From Rhodococcus sp. HNM0569 (lineage in GTDB: Bacteria; Actinomycetota; Actinomycetes; Mycobacteriales; Mycobacteriaceae), in assembly GCF_012726205.1 (NCBI RefSeq), contig NZ_JAASAE010000005.1, positions 1-64,000 on the forward strand: a DNA stretch of 64,000 nucleotides, read 5' to 3'. Within the stretch, counting starts at the first letter, position 1, and the number at the start of each line of letters is the position of its first letter. Shown here piece after piece: positions 56,868 to 64,000 of the stretch. A program made the translations under genes and the position numbers. The notes beneath the pieces are model-generated. The model was not told the origin of the DNA, searched no databases, and saw only the letters and a list, made by a program, of their open reading frames with translations.

Positions 56868-58673
56868 TCAGAGGCCGAGATCGGCTTCGAACGCGCCGTC
56901 CTCGAGCCGCTGCTTGATCGTGGTGAGGAAACGACCGGCGTCGGCGCCGTCGACCAGGCGATGGTCGTAGGTGAGCGGAAGGAAGCACATCGACCGCACA
57001 CCGATCGACTCGTTGCCCGCCTCGTCGGCGACCACGACCGGACGCTTGACGATCGCGCCGGTGCCGAGCATCGCCGCTTGCGGCGGCACCAGGATCGGGG
57101 TGTCGAACAGGGCGCCCTGGCTGCCGATGTTGGTGACCGTGAACGTGCCACCGGACAGTTCGTCGGGCTTGAGGCCGCCCGTGCGTGCGCGGTTCGCGAT
57201 GTCGGCGATCGCGCGGGCCACGCCGCCGAGCGACAGATCGCCGGCATTGTGGACGACGGGGGAGAGCAGACCCTGCTCGGTGTCGACCGCGATGCCGAGG
57301 TTGACGGCGTCGTGGTACGTGATCTCCTTGCTGTCCGAGTCGTAGCTCGCGTTGACGTTCGGGTGCACCTTGAGTGCCTCGACCACGGCCTTCGCGAAGA
57401 ACGGCAGGAACGTCAGCTTGACGCCCTCGCGTTCGAGGAAGGTGTTCTTCGCGCGGGCGCGCAGCGCCGCGATGCGCGTGACGTCGACCTCGAACACCTG
57501 CGTGAGCTGCGCGGTGGTCTGCAGCGACTCGAGCGTCTTGGCCGCCGTGATCTGGCGGATGCGGTTCGCCTTCTGCGTGGTGCCGCGCAGGTGCTGCAGT
57601 TCGGGGCGGACACCCGCGGGCGCGGACGACGCCGGAGCCGATGCGGCCGGTGCCGGCTGAGCCGGTGCGGCAGGTGCCTTCTGGGCTTCCGCGGCCGCGA
57701 GCACGTCCTGCTTGCGGATGCGGCCACCGACCCCGGTGCCGGTGACGGTCGACAGGTCGACGCCGTTGTCGGCCGCGAGCTTGCGCACGAGCGGAGTGAC
57801 GTAGGGCGTGGCGTCGCCCGCGGCGGGAGCGGCGGGCTCGGCCGCAGGAGCGGGGGCAGGGGCAGTCTTCGCCGCGGGCTCCTGCGCGGGTGCGGGTGTC
57901 GGCGCGGGTGCCGCCTTCGGTGCGGGCTCGGGTTCGGGCTCCGGTTCCGGCTTCGCGGCGGGTGCGGACTGGGCGGCGGGTGCGGACTGGGCGGCGGGTG
58001 CGGACTGCGCGGCGGGTGCGGACTGCGCGGCGGGTGCGGACTGCGCGGCGGGTGCACCGGAGCCGATGACCGCGAGCTGTCCGCCGACGTCCACGGTGTC
58101 GTCTTCCTGGGCCGTGATCTCGAGGAGGGTGCCGGCCACCGGGGACGGGATCTCGGTGTCGACCTTGTCGGTGGAGACCTCGAGCAGCGGCTCGTCGACC
58201 TCGACGCTGTCGCCGACCGACTTGAGCCACCGGGTGACGGTGCCCTCGGTGACGGACTCGCCGAGCTCCGGCATCGAGACGGGGGTGCCCTCCGATGCGG
58301 AGTCCGAGCCGGTGGGGGCCGACGCGGCGGGTGCGCTCGCGGGTGCCTCGGGCTCGGCTGCCTGCTGCTCCTGCTGGGGAGCCGGTGCCGCCGCTTCCTC
58401 GGCGGCGGGTGCGGGGGCGCTCTCGGCCTGCTCGCCCGCGTCGCCGATGACGGCCAACTCGCCGCCGATCTCGACGGTGTCGTCCTCCTGCGCGACGATC
58501 TTCGTCAGCACGCCTGCCGCGGGGGACGGGATCTCGGTGTCGACCTTGTCGGTGGACACTTCGAGCAGCGGCTCGTCCACTTCGACCGTGTCCCCCTCCT
58601 GCTTGAGCCACCGCGTGACAGTTCCCTCGGTGACGCTCTCACCAAGAGCTGGCATCTGGACGGAGAAGGCCAT
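56868..58673 (-). CDS. dlaT: Dihydrolipoyl acyltransferase (E2 of 2-oxoacid dehydrogenase)
   Basis: 601 residues. Two lipoyl domains with near-identical sequence, lipoyl Lys43 and Lys170 (both [10 protein letters not shown]), an Ala/Pro-rich linker with five AQSAPA repeats and an EPEP stretch, an E3/E1-binding domain near [17 protein letters not shown], and a catalytic domain with [13 protein letters not shown]. Accepts acetyl from AceE (and probably other E1 enzymes) and passes it to CoA. GAGGAG precedes the ATG. Confidence 0.95.
   Translation of the reverse strand: MAFSVQMPALGESVTEGTVTRWLKQEGDTVEVDEPLLEVSTDKVDTEIPSPAAGVLTKIVAQEDDTVEIGGELAVIGDAGEQAESAPAPAAEEAAAPAPQQEQQAAEPEAPASAPAASAPTGSDSASEGTPVSMPELGESVTEGTVTRWLKSVGDSVEVDEPLLEVSTDKVDTEIPSPVAGTLLEITAQEDDTVDVGGQLAVIGSGAPAAQSAPAAQSAPAAQSAPAAQSAPAAQSAPAAKPEPEPEPEPAPKAAPAPTPAPAQEPAAKTAPAPAPAAEPAAPAAGDATPYVTPLVRKLAADNGVDLSTVTGTGVGGRIRKQDVLAAAEAQKAPAAPAQPAPAASAPASSAPAGVRPELQHLRGTTQKANRIRQITAAKTLESLQTTAQLTQVFEVDVTRIAALRARAKNTFLEREGVKLTFLPFFAKAVVEALKVHPNVNASYDSDSKEITYHDAVNLGIAVDTEQGLLSPVVHNAGDLSLGGVARAIADIANRARTGGLKPDELSGGTFTVTNIGSQGALFDTPILVPPQAAMLGTGAIVKRPVVVADEAGNESIGVRSMCFLPLTYDHRLVDGADAGRFLTTIKQRLEDGAFEADLGL
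57961..58050 (-). repeat. 18-bp tandem repeat, five copies, in the E2 linker
   Basis: Five 18-bp units encode SAPAAQ-type repeats between the second lipoyl domain and the EPEP stretch. They differ at one base (g or c). Likely length variation between strains. Confidence 0.9.
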
Positions 58674-58983
58674 GTCTTTTGACTCCTCGACGGTTGTGTT
58701 CGGGTTCTGAAATTCTGTCGACTTGTGGTCGTGACCATTGTGCGCGTGCCACGTGCGCGCCGCGGTCGGCTGCCTGAAATCCTTCAGCGCTCGAGTCGGT
58801 CGCGGTGTCGGCCGACACTCATCTTTCCACTCGCGCAACGAACGTGCCCACGGAGGTGCCCTTCCTGCAGCGCGTCGCGTTGCTACTGGTCAGTAGGGCT
58901 CCGGTGCCTGTTTCGGCACCGCTGGCAGAATGGAGGGCGAGCACGCGTCGGCGTGCGCGACGCCCGAACCCAGGAGGTGTGCG
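58674..58983. other. Divergent intergenic region E2 gene / 58984 gene
   Basis: 310 nt without a convincing gene. It contains the E2 ribosome site GAGGAG, an imperfect TGGTC-GT-GACCA inverted repeat at 58726-58737 and the AGGAGG of the 58984 gene. No riboswitch or RNA recognised. Confidence 0.6.
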
Positions 58984-59331
58984 GTGGGTCTGTTCGACCG
59001 AATCGCCGGCCGGAAGCCACGTGCTGCGTCGCTGTCGTCGGGCGACGCCGATCACCTCGCGCGGTGGGCGCGCGAACACCGCGGCGTCGAGGCATACATC
59101 GAACCCGCGACCGTGGTCACCGAGGTGACCGCGGTCCTCGTCGCGCACGACGGCGAGTGGACGCGCCGGAAGGTCGGTGGCGAGAAGGGTGCTCGCAAAC
59201 TCGGCCGCGACCTGCACATCCCGGTGTACGACGTGCGCAAGACCGGCTATCCGCAGCGGATGCGGGACTACGACGCGCGCCGCCGCATCGAACGCAAGCG
59301 CGCGCAGCTCGAACGCGACAGCGAACCCTGA
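58984..59331 (+). CDS. Small conserved protein of unknown function
   Basis: 115 residues, GTG start with AGGAGG 7 nt upstream; a Met 18 codons earlier has no ribosome site. Segments AREHRGVEAYIEPATVVTEV, VLVAHDGEWTRRKVGGEKG and PVYDVRKTGYPQRMRDYDAR look like one alpha/beta domain. The C-terminus is basic and helical. Its stop lies in a hairpin shared with the aminopeptidase gene. No function recognised. Confidence 0.78.
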   Translation: MGLFDRIAGRKPRAASLSSGDADHLARWAREHRGVEAYIEPATVVTEVTAVLVAHDGEWTRRKVGGEKGARKLGRDLHIPVYDVRKTGYPQRMRDYDARRRIERKRAQLERDSEP

Positions 59332-59352
59332 TCCGCGCGCGGATCAGGGTTC
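59323..59352. terminator. Bidirectional hairpin between convergent genes
   Basis: A 30-nt perfect palindrome (13-bp arms, CGCG centre) holding the stop of the 58984 gene and lying 10 nt past the aminopeptidase stop. It would serve both strands. Confidence 0.8.
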
Positions 59353-59361
59353 GCCGGTCGG

Positions 59362-60879
59362 TCAGCCGTTCGCGGCGATGTCCTCGAGTACCGAGATCAT
59401 GGTGCGCACCGGCACTCCGGTGCCGCCCTTGCCGGTGTATCCCCACGCTCCGCCGGTGTTGTACGCGGGGCCCGCGACGTCGATGTGCGCCCACTGCACG
59501 CCGTCGGCCACGAACTCCTTCAGGAACAGTGCGGCCGCGAGCATGCCGCCCCACCGGTTGTTCGTGACGTTCGCGAGGTCGGCGACCTTCGAGGACAGGT
59601 CGCCGCGGATCTCGGCGGGCATCGGCATCGGCCAGCCGTTCTCGCCGATGCCCTGCGAGATGCGCGCGACGCGGTCGCGGAACTCGTCGGTGCCCATCAC
59701 CCCCGGGGTGCGATTGCCGAGCGCGACCATCTGTGCGCCGGTGAGCGTCGCGGTGTCGATCAGGTAGTCCGGGTCGTCCTCGCACGCACGGACGATCGCG
59801 TCGGCGAGGATCAGGCGACCCTCGGCATCGGTGTTGATCACCTCGACCGTGGTGCCGCCGTACTGCGTGAGGACGTCGCCGGGGCGCTGCGCCGTGGCGG
59901 ACGGCATGTTCTCCGCCATCGGCACCGTCGCGGTCACGTTCACCTTCAGATTCAGTTCCGCCGCGAGCGCGACGGTCGCGACGACCGCGGCCGCGCCGCC
60001 CATGTCGGACGTCATGTTCTCCATGCCCGCCGCGGGCTTGATCGAGATGCCGCCGGTGTCGAACGTGACGCCCTTGCCGACGAGCGCAACCGACGCCGCG
60101 CCGCGCTTGCCGCCCGAGTACGCGAGGCGCACGAGCCGCGGCGGACGGGACGAGCCCTTGCCGACACCCACGATGCCGCCGTAGCCGCTCTTCTCGAGTG
60201 CCTTCTCGTCGAGTACCTCGACCTTCAGCCCGGCATCCGAGCCGAGCTGCCGTGCGCGGTCGGCGAACTCGGCGGGGGAGAGGATGTTGGGCGGGGTGTT
60301 GACGAGTTCGCGGGCCGTTGCGACGGCGCGGGCGATCGCCGTCGAGCGGGCGACCGTCGCCTTCGTCTCGCGCGCTTTGGGGGCGGCGACCAGCAGTTCG
60401 ACGGTGCGCACCGGCGCCGCGTCGTCGGCGGGTGCCGTCTTGGCCGAGCGGAACGCGGTGAACGTGTACGCGCCGAGTGCGAAGCCCTCCGCCGCCGCGC
60501 CGAGGTCGAGTGCCGACAGTGTGGTCGCGGCCGTGCCGACGCCCTTCAGCGTGCGGGCGGCCGCACCCGCGGCGCGTCGGATGCCGTCGGCGTCGAGCGA
60601 CTGGGCGTCGCCCAGACCGACCGCGACGACGCTCGCGACCGACAGCCCCGACGGCGCCGGAACACGCACCGTCTCCTCCGCGGCACCCGTGGCGCCCACC
60701 GCGATCAGGTCGTCGAGCAGTTCGGCGAGGACGGCCTCGTCGACCACGCCGTCGGCGAGCGCGAGTTCGGGTCCGTCGCCGCCCGCGGTCGTCCCGACGA
60801 CGAGGACCTCGGCAGCCTTGCCGGGCGCGGACGCCGGAACCAGTTCGGGAAGCTCGGGCCGGATGGAATGAGTGCTCAC
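59362..60879 (-). CDS. pepB: Leucyl aminopeptidase (M17)
   Basis: Hexameric two-metal enzyme removing N-terminal residues. 505 residues with [18 protein letters not shown] and [15 protein letters not shown], which hold the metal ligands. GTG start with GGAGAGAAC upstream. Divergent from gcvT across 66 nt. Confidence 0.95.
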   Translation of the reverse strand: MSTHSIRPELPELVPASAPGKAAEVLVVGTTAGGDGPELALADGVVDEAVLAELLDDLIAVGATGAAEETVRVPAPSGLSVASVVAVGLGDAQSLDADGIRRAAGAAARTLKGVGTAATTLSALDLGAAAEGFALGAYTFTAFRSAKTAPADDAAPVRTVELLVAAPKARETKATVARSTAIARAVATARELVNTPPNILSPAEFADRARQLGSDAGLKVEVLDEKALEKSGYGGIVGVGKGSSRPPRLVRLAYSGGKRGAASVALVGKGVTFDTGGISIKPAAGMENMTSDMGGAAAVVATVALAAELNLKVNVTATVPMAENMPSATAQRPGDVLTQYGGTTVEVINTDAEGRLILADAIVRACEDDPDYLIDTATLTGAQMVALGNRTPGVMGTDEFRDRVARISQGIGENGWPMPMPAEIRGDLSSKVADLANVTNNRWGGMLAAALFLKEFVADGVQWAHIDVAGPAYNTGGAWGYTGKGGTGVPVRTMISVLEDIAANG

Positions 60880-60945
60880 GTTCTCTCCTGATCGCAGGTT
60901 CGGGATGGTGCGATGCTAATCCCGCTCGCACGATAGGTTGGCCGC

Positions 60946-62061
60946 ATGAGCGAGCAGTCCCCCGAACAGCAGCATCTCCAGCAGGGTCCCGTCCACGCAC
61001 TCCACGTCGAACTCGGTGCCACCTTCGCGCCGTTCGGTGGATGGGAGATGCCGGTGTCGTACGCCGGAGTCGTCGCCGAGCACACCGCCGTGCGTGAGGC
61101 AGTCGGGTTGTTCGACGTCAGCCACCTCGGCAAGGCGCTCGTGTCCGGCCCCGGCGCCGCCGACTTCGTCGACCGCTGTCTCACCAACGACCTCGCGAAG
61201 GTCGCGCCCGGCAAAGCGCAGTACACGCTGTGCTGCACCGACAACGGCGGCGTGATCGACGACCTCATCGCGTACTGGGTGTCGCCCGACGAGGTGTTCC
61301 TCGTCCCGAACGCCGCCAACACGGCCGACGTCGTGGCCGCACTCGCCGCGGTCGCCCCCGAGGGCGTCACGGTCACCGACCGCCATCGCGACTTCGGCGT
61401 GCTCGCGGTGCAGGGCCCGCGCTCGGTCGAGGTACTCGACGAGCTCGGCCTGCCTACCGATCTCGAATACATGTCGTTCGTGGACGCCGACTGGAACGGC
61501 GTCCCCGTCCGGGTGTGCCGCTCCGGCTACACCGGCGAGATCGGCTTCGAGCTCGTCCCGCGCTGGGAGGACAGCGAGGCACTGTTCCGGGCTCTGCTCG
61601 ATCCCGTCCGCAGCCGCGGCGGTCAGGTCGCCGGTCTCGGTGCCCGCGACACGCTGCGCACCGAGATGGGCTACCCGCTGCACGGACACGAACTGAGCCG
61701 CGACATCTCGCCCCTCGAGGCCCGCACGGGATGGGCCGTCGGCTGGAAGAAGCCCGAGTTCTTCGGGCGAGACGCGCTCGTCGCTCAGCGCGAAGCCGGT
61801 GCACCGCGCAAACTGTGGGGCCTGAAGGCGCTCGGTCGCGGTGTGCTGCGTCCCGAGCTCACCGTGCTGCGCGACGGCGAGCGCGTGGGTGTCACCACGT
61901 CCGGCACGTTCTCGCCCACGCTCAAGGCCGGTATCGCGCTCGCGCTGCTCGACAGCGCGGCGGAACTCGCCGTGGGCGACGAGGTGGACGTCGACGTTCG
62001 GGGACGGGCGCTGCGCTGCGCCGTCGTGACACCGCCGTTCGTGCAGACCAGCACCAGGTAA
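60946..62061 (+). CDS. gcvT: Glycine cleavage system T protein
   Basis: Aminomethyltransferase of the glycine cleavage system, 371 residues, with THF-binding residues in [10 protein letters not shown] and the active-site [25 protein letters not shown] at 60934-60939 is 6 nt before the ATG, a leaderless pattern. Followed 31 nt later by ilvE. Confidence 0.95.
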   Translation: MSEQSPEQQHLQQGPVHALHVELGATFAPFGGWEMPVSYAGVVAEHTAVREAVGLFDVSHLGKALVSGPGAADFVDRCLTNDLAKVAPGKAQYTLCCTDNGGVIDDLIAYWVSPDEVFLVPNAANTADVVAALAAVAPEGVTVTDRHRDFGVLAVQGPRSVEVLDELGLPTDLEYMSFVDADWNGVPVRVCRSGYTGEIGFELVPRWEDSEALFRALLDPVRSRGGQVAGLGARDTLRTEMGYPLHGHELSRDISPLEARTGWAVGWKKPEFFGRDALVAQREAGAPRKLWGLKALGRGVLRPELTVLRDGERVGVTTSGTFSPTLKAGIALALLDSAAELAVGDEVDVDVRGRALRCAVVTPPFVQTSTR

Positions 62062-62092
62062 GCGGTATTTCGGCGTCGGATACCATCGGTGC

Positions 62093-63214
62093 ATGACCGG
62101 TGTCTCCGAATTCGTCCGTGTTCCGCATCCTTCCCCCGCATCCGAGCAGATGCGGCGTGAGGTACTCGCGGCACCCGGTTTCGGCAGGCACTTCACCGAC
62201 CACATGGTGTCCATCACCTACACCGCGGGCCGCGGTTGGCACGACGCCCGCGTGGAACCGTACGGGCCGTTTCCGCTCGATCCCGCAGCGATGGTCCTGC
62301 ACTACGGGCAGGCCATCTTCGAAGGGCTCAAGGCGTACCGGCAGACCGACGACTCGATCGCGACCTTCCGCATCGAGGCCAACGCCGAGCGGCTCGCGAC
62401 GTCCGCCCGCCGGCTCGCGATGCCCGAGCTGCCCACCGACCTGTTCGTCCGCTCGATCCACGAGCTGATCGACGTCGACAACGAATGGGTCCCCGCGGCG
62501 GGCGGCGAGGATGCGCTCTACCTGCGTCCGTTCATGTTCGCGACCGAGCCGGGCCTCGGCGTGCGGCCGGCCGACGAATACCGGTACCTGCTCATCGCCT
62601 CGCCCGCGGGCGCGTACTTCCCGCGCGGCGTCAAGCCCGTCAGCGTGTGGTTGTCCACCGAGTTCGTGCGCGCCGCACCCGGCGGCACGGGCGCCGCGAA
62701 GTTCGCCGGCAACTACGCCGCGTCGTTGCTCGCGCAGGCACAGGCGTCGGAGCAGGGCTGCGACCAGGTCGTGTGGCTCGACGCGCACGAACGGGCGTAC
62801 GTCGAGGAGATGGGTGGCATGAACCTGTTCTTCGTATTCGGCTCGGGTGCCGACGCCCGCATCGTCACGCCGTCGCTGTCCGGCTCGCTGCTGCCCGGCA
62901 TCACGCGCGACTCGCTGCTCACCCTCGCGGCCGACTCCGGCTTCGCGGTCGAGGAGCGTCGCATCAGCACCGACGAGTGGCAGACGAAGGCAGAGTCCGG
63001 CGAGATCACCGAGGTGTTCGCGTGCGGCACGGCCGCCGTCATCACCCCGGTCGGCCGGGTCAAGTCGACCGACGGCGAGTTCGTGGTCGCCGACGGTGAG
63101 CCCGGCGAGGTCACGATGGCACTGCGGGACACACTCACCGGCATCCAGCGCGGCACCTTCGCCGACACGCACAACTGGATGAGCACGCTGCGCGCGGCAC
63201 CCACGCCCGCGTAA
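62093..63214 (+). CDS. ilvE: Branched-chain aminotransferase
   Basis: PLP fold-type IV enzyme, 373 residues. Has [13 protein letters not shown], the [12 protein letters not shown] lysine region, and [18 protein letters not shown] at 62081-62086 is 6 nt before the ATG, suggesting its own leaderless transcript although gcvT is close. Links valine, leucine and isoleucine synthesis with panB. Confidence 0.95.
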   Translation: MTGVSEFVRVPHPSPASEQMRREVLAAPGFGRHFTDHMVSITYTAGRGWHDARVEPYGPFPLDPAAMVLHYGQAIFEGLKAYRQTDDSIATFRIEANAERLATSARRLAMPELPTDLFVRSIHELIDVDNEWVPAAGGEDALYLRPFMFATEPGLGVRPADEYRYLLIASPAGAYFPRGVKPVSVWLSTEFVRAAPGGTGAAKFAGNYAASLLAQAQASEQGCDQVVWLDAHERAYVEEMGGMNLFFVFGSGADARIVTPSLSGSLLPGITRDSLLTLAADSGFAVEERRISTDEWQTKAESGEITEVFACGTAAVITPVGRVKSTDGEFVVADGEPGEVTMALRDTLTGIQRGTFADTHNWMSTLRAAPTPA

Positions 63215-63242
63215 CCCGCTCGCCGGACCACGCGGACGACTG

Positions 63243-63974
63243 TCAGAGCACGAGTACGACGGCCGCCACGGCCACGGTGAGTTCGGTCGCGGCGCCCAGC
63301 ACGTCGCCCACCAGGCCGCCGAACCTGCGAGTGCAGTGCCGCGCCCCGAGGACGACGAGAACGAGCGCGGCAGCGGCGGCCACCGGCCCCCGCCACCACT
63401 CGGGTGCGACGAACACGCCCGCCACGACGAGCAAGGCCGTCCACGTGAGCAGCACGCCCCAGGCCTGGGTGCCTGCCACGAGCGCACCGAACCCGCTCGT
63501 CGTGGCGGCGCGCGTGCCCCGCGCACACAGGACGACCACCGCGACCCGCCCCGCAGCGACCGCGAACAAGACCGCGGCCCAGTCGCCGCGCGCCGCCAGC
63601 TCGCCCAGGGCGGCAGCCTGCAACCCGAGCACCACGAAGAGCGTCGCGACGCCGAAGGGGCCTGCGCCGCCGTCCTTCATGACCGCGCGTGCGCGATCGG
63701 GCGGGCCGTAACACCCGAGGCCGTCGGCGGTGTCGGACAGTCCGTCGACGTGCATGCCGCGTGTCGCGAGCGCGAGCACGCCGACCACGACGAGACCCGT
63801 GACCAGTGGGGGAGCGGCCGTGTGTGCGACGAGCGTCGCGACGGCGGCGGCGAGGGCCCCCAACAGGATGCCGACGACGGGTGCCGCGGCGATCGCGCCG
63901 CGCGCCACCCGGCGGTCGACGTGCACGGGTCCGTGCACCGGCAGGACCGTCAGCCACGAGAACGCGGTGATCAC
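63243..63974 (-). CDS. cobS: Adenosylcobinamide-GDP ribazoletransferase
   Basis: Membrane enzyme joining the lower ligand to adenosylcobinamide-GDP. At least 243 residues with GMHVDGLSDTADGLGCYG, RARAVMKDGGAGPFGV and several membrane segments. GTG 63974 is only the last start visible: the frame stays open to the window edge, so a few N-terminal residues may be missing. Confidence 0.9.
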   Translation of the reverse strand: MITAFSWLTVLPVHGPVHVDRRVARGAIAAAPVVGILLGALAAAVATLVAHTAAPPLVTGLVVVGVLALATRGMHVDGLSDTADGLGCYGPPDRARAVMKDGGAGPFGVATLFVVLGLQAAALGELAARGDWAAVLFAVAAGRVAVVVLCARGTRAATTSGFGALVAGTQAWGVLLTWTALLVVAGVFVAPEWWRGPVAAAAALVLVVLGARHCTRRFGGLVGDVLGAATELTVAVAAVVLVL

Positions 63975-64000
63975 ACCGCGCGATACCGAGGCGACGGCAC

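Noticed and set aside
57961-58050. 18-bp repeats as a CRISPR or mobile-element end
   Set aside because: Contiguous in-frame linker repeats within the E2 gene.
55966-58611. 881-residue minus frame joining lipB to sequence over the E2 gene
   Set aside because: Only the last 255 residues are LipB; upstream is the E2 gene in another frame with a terminator-like hairpin between.
56766-58682. 638-residue open frame opposite the E2 gene
   Set aside because: Low-complexity Gly/Arg composition from reading the Ala/Pro linker and lipoyl domains backwards.
58726-58737. TGGTC-GT-GACCA inverted repeat upstream of the E2 gene
   Set aside because: Short, with a centre that breaks symmetry; no known operator.
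60880-60945. Glycine riboswitch before gcvT
   Set aside because: The gap is 66 nt and a -10 hexamer lies 6 nt before the start, so there is no room for a leader.

Overview
The window is high-GC DNA from a mycolic-acid actinomycete, most likely a Rhodococcus or close Nocardiaceae relative. The reasons are the GC content, the frequent GTG and TTG starts, the FAS-II genes (fabD, acpM, kasA, accD6) with their regulator gene, and a gene order from cobS to accD6 that follows, in reverse, the Mycobacterium tuberculosis block Rv2208 to Rv2247. Only one beta-ketoacyl synthase is present (no kasB copy), which argues against Mycobacterium. The species assignment is an inference.

Layout. 1-9.2 kb is accessory: a frameshifted cytochrome P450, a Cys-rich pentapeptide-repeat protein, a signal peptidase, and a minus-strand operon (alcohol dehydrogenase, aldehyde dehydrogenase, esterase, Baeyer-Villiger-type monooxygenase) divergent from an AraC-type regulator. 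That operon resembles the mycobacterial virS/mymA locus. 9.3-15.4 kb holds a CAU tRNA, a DinB2-like polymerase, a JmjC/cupin-4 hydroxylase coupled to a tandem-repeat acidic peptide, a second NDMA-type alcohol dehydrogenase and small enzymes. 15.4-24.6 kb is the FAS-II cluster with mabR and aceE. 25-33.5 kb carries DUF3052, ahpE, tRNA-Val, cobD, SURF1, a HAD/ptpA pair, cobC, a Nif3 protein, a zinc-ribbon coiled coil and an RNase H/phosphatase fusion. 33.5-41 kb has a permease, DUF1697, rnpB, an unannotated 30-residue ORF, a proline iminopeptidase, panB and a Hip1-like hydrolase. 41-53.4 kb is nitrogen assimilation (glnA2, glnE, glnA1), interrupted by an osmoprotectant ABC transporter and a dienoyl-CoA-reductase-like flavoprotein. 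53.5-64 kb is the lipoate/2-oxoacid dehydrogenase block (lipA, lipB, E2), then a leucyl aminopeptidase, gcvT, ilvE and cobS.

How the genes work together. aceE supplies acetyl-CoA next to the FAS-II genes that consume it, and a textbook MabR operator sits before fabD. lipB and lipA make the lipoyl cofactor used by the adjacent E2. glnE encodes the adenylyltransferase for glnA1, which has a consensus GlnR box. cobD, cobC, cobS and an alpha-ribazole-phosphatase-like domain serve cobalamin nucleotide-loop assembly.

Regulation. At least 14 genes have a TAnnnT hexamer 6-8 nt before the start codon, the signature of leaderless transcripts. CRP/GlxR-like sites lie before both alcohol dehydrogenase paralogues, and a KstR-type palindrome lies before the second. 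The most unusual candidate system is the cupin-4 hydroxylase gene that starts 5 nt after a gene for a repeat peptide with one histidine per repeat.
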